Of a stretch of DNA of 64,000 nt, positions 1 to 7,896 are shown one piece after another. The stretch comes from a virus. The notes under the pieces were generated by a model, which saw only the letters and a list, made by a program, of their open reading frames with translations, did no database searches and had not been told where the DNA came from. The first letter of the stretch is position 1. Every line of letters begins with the position of its first letter. Made by a program: the position numbers and the translations under genes. Location: positions 1-64,000 of IMG/VR virus record IMGVR_UViG_3300035034_002798; one strand, 5' to 3'.

Positions 1-314
1 TTTACACTGCCATGAGAGCTTAAGTCACCTTCTACGTTGTTGCAATTTACCGCAAGATCAGTAGTTAGATTACCTTTGATATCGCCTTCTATTTTTAAAC
101 ATCTTACATCGCTGTTGATATCATCTACTTTTTTACCATCAACACGCACTTTCCCATGTGAAATATCAATAGTATTACCTTCATATGATTTTCCATTTAT
201 TATAACATTGCTTTTGCTACGGCCAGTAGGGTTTATATCCCTACCAGCTACAGTATTATTATCCCCCATTATAGAAGAATCACTCTTAAAAAACTTTAAT
301 ATTTTATCAAACAT
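1..314 (-). CDS. partial hypothetical protein, C-terminus cut by window edge
   Basis: The ATG at 314 overlaps the stop of the upstream membrane-protein gene (ATGTTTGA), so the two are probably translationally coupled. About 104 residues are visible. After a short amphipathic start (MFDKILKFF) comes a Gly/Asn/Asp-rich stretch (IMGDNNTVAGRDINPTG) and then short beta-strand-like repeats such as KIEGDIKGNLTTDL and CNNVEGDLSSHGSV. That spacing suggests a beta-solenoid or shell-like fold. No enzyme motif is seen in the visible part and I do not recognise the family. The rest lies beyond the left edge. Confidence 0.75.
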   Translation of the reverse strand, partial: MFDKILKFFKSDSSIMGDNNTVAGRDINPTGRSKSNVIINGKSYEGNTIDISHGKVRVDGKKVDDINSDVRCLKIEGDIKGNLTTDLAVNCNNVEGDLSSHGSV

Positions 315-510
315 GTTCTACCACCTCCGTTGGTTCATCTGATTTTTCAGCCTGTTCTTTATAGTACTCGCTTTCTACCTTATAGTGGTAAAAATAGTAG
401 AAAAAATTAACTGCCGCCATAAAGAAAGCGGCTATCTTTAGAACTTCTATATTTGTTTCTGCAACGGGAGCAGCCATGGTCATAAAAATTACAACAGACA
501 CAAAAGCCAT
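307..510 (-). CDS. small membrane protein
   Basis: This 67-residue protein has two hydrophobic stretches, about residues 3-16 and 24-42, the second rich in Phe and Tyr. A charged tail follows, ending in Glu/Val residues. Two membrane passes, or a signal-anchor plus one pass, are likely. It sits upstream of the beta-repeat protein and overlaps it by 8 bp, so the two may act together at the membrane. The family is not recognised. A phage holin is possible from size and topology, but nothing else supports it. Confidence 0.65.
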   Translation of the reverse strand: MAFVSVVIFMTMAAPVAETNIEVLKIAAFFMAAVNFFYYFYHYKVESEYYKEQAEKSDEPTEVVEHV

Positions 511-522
511 ACACTCACCTCT

Positions 523-699
523 CTAGTTTTGATTAACATAAAAGTTAGGACCCTTAAATAAAAGCCCAGAACCACCAGTTATTACTCTATTAAAATCTTT
601 TGATCCACAATCTGGACATTCATCAACTGCATCATCCTTAATACTCTGGTGTATGCTTTTATGTTCTTCACAATTACCACATTTATATTTATATTTCAT
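523..699 (-). CDS. FmdB-type zinc ribbon protein
   Basis: This 58-residue protein starts at the ATG at 699, which overlaps the upstream stop (TAATG). It reads MKYKYKCGNCEEHKS at the N-terminus, then DECPDCGSKDF, and ends in TGGSGLLFKGPNFYVNQN. Two CxxC pairs about 25 residues apart, followed by the GGSGxxFKGxxFYV tail, are the signature of the FmdB-family zinc ribbon (CxxC_CxxC_SSSS), a putative regulatory domain of unknown target. The downstream side carries no obvious terminator. Because the gene is so short it is easily missed. Confidence 0.8.
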   Translation of the reverse strand: MKYKYKCGNCEEHKSIHQSIKDDAVDECPDCGSKDFNRVITGGSGLLFKGPNFYVNQN

Positions 700-941
700 T
701 AATCTATTTCTAACCCCCTGTTCTCAGACAACCAATCCTTGGCCGCATTCAACCCTCTTTTATCTGTTGGTTTTCCATACCATTGATAATTGTCTTCAAT
801 ATTTTCTAAATCTACAACCATAATAGTATGATGGTAATGAAATAAATATAGAATATTATCGTCTATTATGGCTCTCCATTTCTTCTTAAGTGGTCTTTTA
901 CCGTCAAAAGCTCTGGAAAGACAAACATCCATCTGCTTCAT
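699..941 (-). CDS. hypothetical protein, 80 aa
   Basis: This gene follows the tandem radical SAM pair directly (1 bp gap) and overlaps the zinc-ribbon gene below it, so it belongs to that operon. The sequence has a beta-rich centre (IIDDNILYLFHYHHTIMVVD) and a C-terminal helix (KRGLNAAKDWLSENRG). No family is recognised. Its place next to two SPASM-like enzymes makes it a possible partner or accessory protein, but it lacks the leader-plus-repetitive-core look of a peptide substrate. Confidence 0.6.
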   Translation of the reverse strand: MKQMDVCLSRAFDGKRPLKKKWRAIIDDNILYLFHYHHTIMVVDLENIEDNYQWYGKPTDKRGLNAAKDWLSENRGLEID

Positions 942-942
942 G

Positions 943-2052
943 TTAGCCTCCTCTAATATCTAAATGCTCAGTTCCTGGTATTGCTCCTGTTCCATAAAAC
1001 CTACATCTGTCATTGCAGTTCTCACAAGCTTCAATTTGCTTTTTGTTTATCATATCAAGTTGGTAACCAAGACATCCACCCTGGCAGGTACTACTTAATC
1101 TACCTGAACATTCTTTACATCCATCCTGGTACACATTGAAAGTGTGCCTATTTATAGTATGCTTAAAAAAATCAGCTATATCTTTTATATCCTTGAAATC
1201 TCTTAGATTAACATTAGAAAGAGAGCTGGTGGCATAACATCTTATAACTGTTAAATCATATAAGACATCCATTGCGGTACCACATGTTTGATCTTTTAAT
1301 GACTCTGGTGCTATTTTAAATACTTTTCTCATATCCTCATCAACAAAAGTACATGGGATAAATGGTACACAATCACCTGTAAGTTTTTTTATTCCGTAAT
1401 CAGAACATCTTTTTAAGAATTCTGCAGCTACGGAATTCATCTCACTGTGATGCTTTAAGCCTTCAGACCAATCGGCCGGGTTTATCTGATTACATGATGT
1501 CTTCTCAGAGGAACTATTAGGGCTTGTAATTGCCCATCTTACATGTTTAATTCTTCCTTCGGGCATTTTATCCAATAGATTAAAATAATCCGACATATCC
1601 TGTTCTGGGCTGTATAAATTCATTCCAGGAGTTATTTTTATCTTGGTTTCCCTTGCAATTTTTAAAGTATTATTTTCTATTAGTTCATAATAGTCTCCAG
1701 TAATACTTTCTTCATTGTAGTTTACTGTAAATGATATCTTTTTCTGAAGTTTTTCGGGCAATTCTAAAAACATATTTAAAACACTTTCGTCAAAAGCTCC
1801 ATTTGTGAAAAGAGTAATTCTCTCAAAGAAAGGATCGTGTGCTATTTTTTTAAACCATTCTTTAAACTTTGGATGTATGGTAGGTTCTCCTCCAATAATT
1901 CTAAAACTTCTATTATTAGATCTTTTATGGAAGTTAATCACAAAGTTGAAATCTTTTTCACTCATTCTAAGCTTGGGGCTCTTGTCTTCACCATTAGGCG
2001 CAAAACAATAAGGGCAGTCTAAATTACAGTTCTGATTTATAGCAACATTCAT
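943..2052 (-). CDS. radical SAM protein with C-terminal Cys cluster (copy 2)
   Basis: This 369-residue enzyme opens directly with the radical SAM cluster motif CNLDCPYC (CX3CX2C) at about residues 9-16 and has the SAM-contacting GGEP motif near residue 54. The C-terminal third carries at least eight Cys residues (CKEC, CQGGC, CENCNDRC), as in SPASM or twitch domains that hold extra Fe-S clusters. It is a close paralogue of the gene just upstream and starts at the base after that gene's stop. SPASM enzymes usually modify peptides or proteins; the substrate here is unknown. An intact cysteine set suggests it is active. Confidence 0.85.
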   Translation of the reverse strand: MNVAINQNCNLDCPYCFAPNGEDKSPKLRMSEKDFNFVINFHKRSNNRSFRIIGGEPTIHPKFKEWFKKIAHDPFFERITLFTNGAFDESVLNMFLELPEKLQKKISFTVNYNEESITGDYYELIENNTLKIARETKIKITPGMNLYSPEQDMSDYFNLLDKMPEGRIKHVRWAITSPNSSSEKTSCNQINPADWSEGLKHHSEMNSVAAEFLKRCSDYGIKKLTGDCVPFIPCTFVDEDMRKVFKIAPESLKDQTCGTAMDVLYDLTVIRCYATSSLSNVNLRDFKDIKDIADFFKHTINRHTFNVYQDGCKECSGRLSSTCQGGCLGYQLDMINKKQIEACENCNDRCRFYGTGAIPGTEHLDIRGG

Positions 2053-3210
2053 CTAAAAACACCTATATCCTTGGCCAAGGTCTTCTTCTTTTGGCGGACG
2101 AGTATTTTGATAATTACCTAGATGTTCTGTACCCGGGATAGCACCCGTTCCGTAAAATCTACATTTATTCTTACAGTTTTCGCAGGCTGTTATCTGTCTT
2201 TGGTTCAACATATCTAACTGATATCCCATACATCCACCCTGACATGTGCTGCTTAACCTTGCTGTGCACTCTTTGCAATCATCCTTATGAACAGCAAACC
2301 TGTGTCTATCAACTGTATGTTGAAAAAAGTCAACAGCATCCCCTAATGTGGTAAAGTCTCTTACGTTAACATTTGTAAGTGCTGCGGTAGAATAACATCT
2401 AGTGATTGTTAAATCATACTCTACATCTAAAGCCACCTTGCATTTTTGTCTCTCAAGTACTTCTGGTGCTACTTTAACTATCTTTCTTAAGTCATCATCT
2501 TCCATAACACATGGTAAAAAGGGAGTACAGTCTGTCACAAATTCTTTTATACCAGCCTTTTTACACTCAAGAATGAAATCTGCGGCCACAGGTAGCATGG
2601 TTTCATGATGATTCAATCCGGTCTCCCAATCAGAAGGTACTATATCCTGATCCAGTTTATTTTCATCAGGATCACCTGGACTAGTAATAGCCCATCTTGC
2701 CTTGTATATTCTACCTTTTGGAACTTTTTCTATCATATCAAAGAAATGAGAAGTATCCTGTTCTGGATCATATAAGTTGAGGCCTAGCACAACTCTTGCC
2801 TTAGTCTTTTCTGTTAGTGCGAGGATGTTTCTGTCTATAGTTTCAGCATAATTTTCAGTAACATCTTCGTTATTATAATTTATAGTAAAGATCATCTTTT
2901 TTTGAAGTTCTTCTGGCACTGAAAGGAAAACATCTAATATACCTTCATTGAATGCAGCATTAGTAAATAATACTACCTTATCAAAAAACGGATCATATAC
3001 TACCTTTTCGTAGAACTCTTTAAACTTTGGATGGATTGTTGGCTCTCCTCCAAATATTTTAAATACTCTATGGTTTGAACGTTTGAAGAATTTAATTGCA
3101 AAATCATAATCTTCTTCACTCATTCTTAATTCTGGGTCCTTAGACTCTCCGTTTGGAGCAAAACAGTACGGACAGTCTAAGTTACAGTTTTGAGTTATTG
3201 CTAAATTCAA
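2053..3210 (-). CDS. radical SAM protein with C-terminal Cys cluster (copy 1)
   Basis: This 385-residue enzyme has CNLDCPYC at about residues 9-16, GGEP near residue 54 and the same C-terminal Cys array as its downstream neighbour (CKEC, CQGGC, CENCKNKC). The pair align over their whole length, including the FYGTGAIPGTEHL segment. This copy has about 16 extra residues at its C-terminus (ending GQGYRCF). A tandem duplication is the simplest origin. A small helical gene lies upstream and the beta clamp gene beyond it. The substrate is unknown; peptide or protein modification is the family-based guess. Confidence 0.85.
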   Translation of the reverse strand: MNLAITQNCNLDCPYCFAPNGESKDPELRMSEEDYDFAIKFFKRSNHRVFKIFGGEPTIHPKFKEFYEKVVYDPFFDKVVLFTNAAFNEGILDVFLSVPEELQKKMIFTINYNNEDVTENYAETIDRNILALTEKTKARVVLGLNLYDPEQDTSHFFDMIEKVPKGRIYKARWAITSPGDPDENKLDQDIVPSDWETGLNHHETMLPVAADFILECKKAGIKEFVTDCTPFLPCVMEDDDLRKIVKVAPEVLERQKCKVALDVEYDLTITRCYSTAALTNVNVRDFTTLGDAVDFFQHTVDRHRFAVHKDDCKECTARLSSTCQGGCMGYQLDMLNQRQITACENCKNKCRFYGTGAIPGTEHLGNYQNTRPPKEEDLGQGYRCF

Positions 3211-3216
3211 ATAGAA

Positions 3217-3438
3217 TCACCTTTCTTGTTTTAGGGACAATCCCTCTCTTATTTTAGGTCCTAGTTTATTTAATTTAGTTAATTTTTCTTCATTCCCTAC
3301 TTTATCTAATGTATTGAGTATTAATCTTATGTCATATAAAATCGTAACTTCCTTATCAATATTATTAGGATTATCCTCAAGAGCGGCATCATACAACCGC
3401 TCTACTGTGCTTTTAAGTTCTTGTATTCTATTAGTCAT
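3217..3438 (-). CDS. small helical protein
   Basis: This 73-residue, mostly helical and charged protein lies between dnaN and the radical SAM pair, 6 bp from the latter. Helices are suggested at about 2-20, 27-45 and 52-72. There is no Cys and no membrane segment. It could be a leader-binding or adaptor protein for the radical SAM enzymes, but only its position suggests this. The family is not recognised. Confidence 0.6.
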   Translation of the reverse strand: MTNRIQELKSTVERLYDAALEDNPNNIDKEVTILYDIRLILNTLDKVGNEEKLTKLNKLGPKIREGLSLKQER

Positions 3439-3450
3439 TTATTACTCCTC

Positions 3451-4680
3451 CTAGGCAGCAGTTTCTTTTTTAACTTCCTCATCCTCTTGAGTTTCCTCAG
3501 AGTCATCATAAACTTCTTCTGCGGCTTCAATATCAGCTCTAATAGGCATGAAGATATAATCATACTCTTCATTATCATTCATTTTAATAACTGCCTGGCT
3601 TTCTGAGCTTGTAAACTTCATTAATACTTTATCAGTATTCAACTTTTTAAGGCTGTCAGAGATAGTAGTGCCTTCACAGGAGATATGCACTTCTTCTCCT
3701 TCTATGTCTTCTACCGGCAGACTAACAAAGCCACCACCAGTTTCGGTACCTTTTGCTGTAATAAATAGTTTTTCCTTAGAAGAATTGACGTCCAATCTCA
3801 CTTCAAAGTTAGAAGCTAAAGGCTTGATTATTTTGAGATTATCTATTAGATCTTTTCTGTTTACAGTAAATTCAAAGTTTGTTGTATCTGGAATAATCTG
3901 AGATATTGACGGGAATACTCCGTGCAGTTTTGAACTGTGGAGTTTAACATCAAGATCGCCACCTATATTAAAATACATTTTATCTTCTTCAAAACAGATA
4001 TGAACAACATCTTCGTTACTATCAGAAAGTTCTTTGCCGAGTATCTTCAGCAGCTCATAAGGGATTACATCATCAACTTCTTCTATATCTGCTGTTCCTT
4101 CCATTAATATTTCCTTAGATAATCTAAAACTATCAGTTGATGCCAGGGATATCTGCTCACCGTTTGATTCAAATAACACGCCTTTTAGTATCTCATTGCC
4201 GTCATTACCTTTTTCTACGGTAACTCCAACTCTTTTTAAAACTTCTTTGAAAGATTTTTGTTCTATCTCAAACTGCCAGTTATCCTCGCGATCTGGAAAT
4301 ACTGGATAGTTAGCTGCTGAATCACACTGCATATTAAAATGATTATCACTGCAATAAATATCCATAGTCTTAGTTTCGTGGTCATATTCTAAATTTATCT
4401 CACTACCTCTTAAATTTGATACTAGCTTAATAAAATCTCTGGGTATTACAAATCTTGAGTCTGGAGTGTTTAAAATATCGTCCTCATCATCAATAGTTGC
4501 CGGTACGCTGCACTCTATACCAATAGCTCTGTCAGTTGCTTTGATTTCTACTGTCTCTCCATCTGTTACATTGAACATACTGCCTCTCAATAGGTCTATA
4601 TCTGTCTTTTTATTTATTGCAGACTTCACTGTTTTCAAGGCTTTTTTCAAATCAGATAAAGAAAATGTCATTTTTAACAT
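3451..4680 (-). CDS. dnaN: DNA polymerase III beta subunit (sliding clamp)
   Basis: The encoded ring-shaped clamp would tether the DnaE polymerase of the same element to DNA. From the ATG at 4680 (AAGGGGG ribosome site) it is 409 residues, with the three-domain length of DnaN. It opens MLKMTFSLSDLKKALKTV and ends near the usual EYDYIFMPIR motif, which contributes to the peptide-binding pocket. An extra acidic tail (DDSEETQEDEEVKKE) follows. The reading frame extends 46 codons further upstream, but that part overlaps a terminator and the neighbouring gene and is not credible. Proteins elsewhere in the window carry clamp-binding tails. Confidence 0.93.
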   Translation of the reverse strand: MLKMTFSLSDLKKALKTVKSAINKKTDIDLLRGSMFNVTDGETVEIKATDRAIGIECSVPATIDDEDDILNTPDSRFVIPRDFIKLVSNLRGSEINLEYDHETKTMDIYCSDNHFNMQCDSAANYPVFPDREDNWQFEIEQKSFKEVLKRVGVTVEKGNDGNEILKGVLFESNGEQISLASTDSFRLSKEILMEGTADIEEVDDVIPYELLKILGKELSDSNEDVVHICFEEDKMYFNIGGDLDVKLHSSKLHGVFPSISQIIPDTTNFEFTVNRKDLIDNLKIIKPLASNFEVRLDVNSSKEKLFITAKGTETGGGFVSLPVEDIEGEEVHISCEGTTISDSLKKLNTDKVLMKFTSSESQAVIKMNDNEEYDYIFMPIRADIEAAEEVYDDSEETQEDEEVKKETAA

Positions 4681-4709
4681 ATATATGCCCCCTTCTTTAA
4701 AAAAATAAT

Positions 4710-4727
4710 GCGGGGCGGAAACCCCGC
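4710..4727 (-). terminator. intrinsic terminator upstream of dnaN
   Basis: On the minus strand GCGGGG-tttccg-CCCCGC is followed by ATTATTTTTTT. It lies after the stop of the DUF2997-like gene and before the dnaN ribosome site. It should end or reduce transcription of the upstream operon. Confidence 0.8.
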
Positions 4728-4735
4728 TATTTGAT

Positions 4736-4933
4736 TTAGTAATTGCTTCTCCAGTTCTTACGAGGACCATCACCTTTATAATAGTCTCCAGTCTTCTTCT
4801 GCTCTTTTGTATCTCCAATTAGCTGTTCAACCTGCTCAGTTGCATCCATACAGGCCTTACCTTTAACTCCATCATATTCTAACTGTACCTCTCCGTCTGT
4901 ACCGATTAAGATTTCCATTTTTTCCATTGCCAT
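4736..4933 (-). CDS. DUF2997-like small protein
   Basis: This 65-residue protein has the pattern MEILIGTDGEVQLEYDGVKG followed by KACMDATEQVEQLIG, which resembles DUF2997: a short beta hairpin, then the GVKGxxC turn and a helix. Such proteins occur next to Ycf35/DUF1257 and Ycf46-like ATPase genes in cyanobacteria and phages, and both lie just upstream here. The molecular role is unknown. The start is the ATG at 4933, after AAGGGGG. Confidence 0.6.
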   Translation of the reverse strand: MAMEKMEILIGTDGEVQLEYDGVKGKACMDATEQVEQLIGDTKEQKKTGDYYKGDGPRKNWRSNY

Positions 4934-4948
4934 TTTAGTTTCCCCCTT

Positions 4949-5230
4949 TTAGTTTTCATCGCCAAGTTTTGCGATGATGTATCTTGCATCTATTAATAAA
5001 TATTGCTTGTCGTCTATTTCAATTTCTTTACCTGCATAAGGCTTAACCACTACTCTTTCCTTAACGTTCAATTCATCTGATACTCCATTTCCAAGTCCTA
5101 AAATAGTAGCTGTAGTTGATGGTTTCTTAGATTCATCGGTTAAGATGATACCACCTGGGCTTTTATCACTTTTTTCATCCAAACTCAATAAGGCATATCC
5201 TCTAGTTGGCTTCAGTCTGTGCATCTCCAT
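4949..5230 (-). CDS. groES: GroES-like co-chaperonin
   Basis: This is a 93-residue Cpn10 protein. It has the N-terminal strand MHRLKPTRGYALLSLDE, the mobile-loop region SDKSPGGIILTDESKKPS and the C-terminal YLLIDARYIIAKLGDEN. GroES caps GroEL during protein folding. No GroEL gene is seen here, so it would work with a host or distant chaperonin, as phage gp31-type co-chaperonins do. The start at 5230 is set by GAGGAGG six bases upstream; an earlier TTG overlaps that site. The gene overlaps its upstream neighbour by 29 bp. Confidence 0.85.
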   Translation of the reverse strand: MEMHRLKPTRGYALLSLDEKSDKSPGGIILTDESKKPSTTATILGLGNGVSDELNVKERVVVKPYAGKEIEIDDKQYLLIDARYIIAKLGDEN

Positions 5231-5468
5231 CGTCGGCCTCCTCAATAATACCTAGTTCTTTTTCGTTTTTGATAACATCTCTTCTGTATCTAGTCAGAGA
5301 TTCGGGAATAGCGCCCCTGTCTACGATTTCTTTTGCTATATCTTCTGGTATATCTATACCGTTAAATATCTTCCAATACATAACAGTTAGTAGTTGATCG
5401 TCTTTTCGGGTGGCAGGTACTTTTTCTAATAAGTACCTGACCCCCTCATATTGATTATTTTTAGGCAT
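5202..5468 (-). CDS. hypothetical protein, 88 aa
   Basis: This is a helical, acidic protein with the segment TVMYWKIFNGIDIPEDIAKE and then ESLTRYRRDVIKNEKELGI, reminiscent of a short helix-turn-helix arrangement. It starts at the base after which the DUF1257 gene ends and overlaps groES. The family is not recognised with confidence. The position between DUF1257 and GroES suggests co-expression only. Confidence 0.6.
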   Translation of the reverse strand: MPKNNQYEGVRYLLEKVPATRKDDQLLTVMYWKIFNGIDIPEDIAKEIVDRGAIPESLTRYRRDVIKNEKELGIIEEADDGDAQTEAN

Positions 5469-5842
5469 TAGGAACTCCAGCGACTAACTTCTAACTTGAT
5501 GGTTCCATCTTCTTTTGTTGTTTCTTTCTTAACCTTCCAACTATCTTTTTTCAGACTATCGAGTGTCTTATACTTTGAGTGCAGCTGAGTAACTTCCTGG
5601 GCAAAGTTGTCTCCGTTAATACCAGTACCGTACCAATCTGCCTCCATTTCAAGTTCACCTTCATCATTCATGATAAATCCTACAGGTAAGTCCTTAACCT
5701 CTAGTTCTACTTCTCTTGACTGGCCATAATCATTTCTCATAGTGTGTGTACCAGTAATGGCCTCATAACCCATCTGTTCTAGTGCCTCTTCTAACGCCTC
5801 TAAACTATCAATTTTAACCTCAATTTTTGTAAAGTGACTCAT
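5468..5842 (-). CDS. DUF1257 / Ycf35-like protein
   Basis: This 124-residue protein opens MSHFTKIEVKIDSLEALEEA, contains LEQMGYEAITG, and has a central AEADWYGTG-type segment (MEADWYGTGINGD). This matches the DUF1257 (Ycf35) family, found in plastids, cyanobacteria, other bacteria and phages, often beside a Ycf46-like AAA ATPase. Both that ATPase and a DUF2997-like gene are within 3 kb here. The function is unknown. The ribosome site GGGAGCG sits 8 bases before the ATG. Confidence 0.7.
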   Translation of the reverse strand: MSHFTKIEVKIDSLEALEEALEQMGYEAITGTHTMRNDYGQSREVELEVKDLPVGFIMNDEGELEMEADWYGTGINGDNFAQEVTQLHSKYKTLDSLKKDSWKVKKETTKEDGTIKLEVSRWSS

Positions 5843-5877
5843 AATATAATCGCTCCCTTTTGTTTTATTTTTTTATA

Positions 5878-6279
5878 TTAAAATGGTGCATCGTTCTCAT
5901 AGTATTTATAAACATCTGCCAAAATCTGTGCTCTCAGTTCCTGAAGCTTCTGTATGACCTTTTCCTTACTTTCATCTTTCAACAGGTCTTTGGGGATAGA
6001 GCCTTCGTATTCCCCAGATATCACTAATTCTATAAAAGACCCTTTTGAACCAAGGGCTCCAAGGTGCTTTTCAAAGTAATCTGTTATCTTAAGATGTCCA
6101 ATCTTATCTTGAAATTCCATAAATGCTCCGTGAAACTCTTCAATATCTTCCTGTGCATGATCAAGAGCGATATCAAATTCCTCAGAATCTACATCTTTCT
6201 CTTTTTTAGTTTCTTTGGCTTCTTGCTCATACTTTTCAAAAATATCATCGACTATGCTTTTATTATCCTTTTCTTCCAC
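5878..6279 (-). CDS. acidic hypothetical protein with SSB-like tip
   Basis: This 133-residue, strongly acidic, mainly helical protein lies between the AAA ATPase and DUF1257. Its C-terminus ends ENDAPF, resembling the acidic-Pro-Phe tip of SSB proteins that recruits partner enzymes. No enzyme motif is visible. It may be a helper of the ATPase cluster, but this rests on position alone. Confidence 0.6.
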   Translation of the reverse strand: MEEKDNKSIVDDIFEKYEQEAKETKKEKDVDSEEFDIALDHAQEDIEEFHGAFMEFQDKIGHLKITDYFEKHLGALGSKGSFIELVISGEYEGSIPKDLLKDESKEKVIQKLQELRAQILADVYKYYENDAPF

Positions 6280-6295
6280 ATTAACATCCCCTCAA

Positions 6296-7876
6296 TTAAC
6301 TTAATAATGACATCCTATTTCTCTTACCACTTTTCTTAGATCTATCTGATACACCGTTTGCGGAACTTCCTTTCGTCTTCTCTTCTGAAGACTTAGAGGC
6401 AAATATAGCATTGTTTTTAGCCCACTGGCGTAATCTATCAAGCTCTCTACCTTTTGTTGTAGATAGTGGAATAGTGTTATCAACTGCCTGAACCAAGTCC
6501 TGAGTCTTAATATCTCCATCTGGTCTTTCTGTAAATACATCATACATGGCAGATACAATTGACTGTTCTAATTCGGCACCTGAGTAACCCTGACTTTGTT
6601 TTACAACATCTTCTAATTCAAAGTTCTCTGGATCTCTACCTCTTTTTTCTAAGTGGATCTTAAGAATTTCTTCTCTTTCTTCTTCGCCAGGTAAATCAAC
6701 GAAAAATCTTTCATCAAAACGACCTGGGCGCAGTAATTCGGGTGGTAATTTAGAGATGTCGTTAGCTGTAGCAATTACAAAAACAGGTGCATCTTTATCC
6801 TGCAACCAGCTAAGTAGATAACCAAACACACGAGAGCTAGTACCACCATCAGTCTTACCAGATGATTGATTACCTGACAAACCTTTTTCAATCTCGTCCA
6901 AGAATAAAACTACGGGCGCAACTGCCTCGGCGACCCTTAAAGCTTTTCTGATATTTTCCTCTGAAGAACCTACAAGACCAGAAAAGATACGACCCATATC
7001 GAGCTTAAGTAAGGGCATATTCCACAATCCAGCAACTGCTTTGGATATAAGTGATTTACCACATCCAGGAATACCTGTGAGTAAAACCCCTTTTGGCTGT
7101 GGGAGACCGAACTCTTTAGCTTCATCACTGAAGGCGTTACCTCTTTTTTCTAACCAGTGTTTTAGCTGCTCCATTCCACCTACATTACTAAACTCTTCTA
7201 AGTCATTGAAGTATTCAAGTATCTGACTCTTTTTGATGGTCTGTTTCTTTTCCTCAAGCACCACTGATACATCTAATTTCTGATGCTCAGTCCAACTTTT
7301 TGCTAATATATTTTCAATTTCCTGTTCAGTCAGGCCAGAGGAGGCTTTAATGAGCTCGTCTCTCTGTTTTTCTGAAGGTAAGTTCTCTTTATCGGTAAAG
7401 TGACTTAGCTGCTCAATAGCTCCGTCAATCAACTCAGCTATCTCTTCTTTGTTAGGAAGTGTAAGCTCAAGAACAGTTACCTTCTTTTCAAGCTCGATTG
7501 GAAGTACCAGCTTCGGGGCGATAATAACAATAGGAGTATAAATATCATCAGTCGATTTAATATTCTTTAAGGCCCTTTTAATCTGGTCATCTTCCATGAA
7601 AGCATGATAATCCTTTAACATGAACAAGGAATTATTTTCTCTTTCATTTACATACTGTAAAACTCCCAAAGGATCTAATTCCTCACTAACATTAACTTCA
7701 TCTTTACCCTGCCATAAACCACCAGGAAAACTCCAACTATAAAAATCAAGTGACAATTCATCTGATATATCCTGCAGTAATCTTTCAGCTCTATCTTCCT
7801 CATGTGTCTCAATGTAGAGAATTGGATACTGAGCCTTCAAGAGATTTACGATATCTTTAGTAGTGTTATCTAACAT
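6296..7876 (-). CDS. AAA+ ATPase, Ycf46/FtsH-like
   Basis: The 526-residue protein has an N-terminal alpha/beta domain (1 to about 225) and one AAA module. Within the module are Walker A GIPGCGKS at about 270, Walker B VLFLDEIEKG at about 325, a sensor-type region FVIATANDISKLPPELLRPG, and the arginine finger region GRFDERF at about 380. This layout matches Ycf46-type ATPases, which couple ATP hydrolysis to protein remodelling. The DUF1257/Ycf35 and DUF2997 neighbours strengthen the call. The basic tail is unlike a protease domain, and no HExxH motif is present, so it is not FtsH itself. Confidence 0.85.
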   Translation of the reverse strand: MLDNTTKDIVNLLKAQYPILYIETHEEDRAERLLQDISDELSLDFYSWSFPGGLWQGKDEVNVSEELDPLGVLQYVNERENNSLFMLKDYHAFMEDDQIKRALKNIKSTDDIYTPIVIIAPKLVLPIELEKKVTVLELTLPNKEEIAELIDGAIEQLSHFTDKENLPSEKQRDELIKASSGLTEQEIENILAKSWTEHQKLDVSVVLEEKKQTIKKSQILEYFNDLEEFSNVGGMEQLKHWLEKRGNAFSDEAKEFGLPQPKGVLLTGIPGCGKSLISKAVAGLWNMPLLKLDMGRIFSGLVGSSEENIRKALRVAEAVAPVVLFLDEIEKGLSGNQSSGKTDGGTSSRVFGYLLSWLQDKDAPVFVIATANDISKLPPELLRPGRFDERFFVDLPGEEEREEILKIHLEKRGRDPENFELEDVVKQSQGYSGAELEQSIVSAMYDVFTERPDGDIKTQDLVQAVDNTIPLSTTKGRELDRLRQWAKNNAIFASKSSEEKTKGSSANGVSDRSKKSGKRNRMSLLS

Positions 7877-7896
7877 AAATAATTTCCCCCTCTTAA

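Noticed and set aside
4681-4818. 46-codon upstream extension of dnaN
   Set aside because: It runs through a terminator and into the neighbouring gene and does not look like DnaN; the ATG at 4680 has a good ribosome site.
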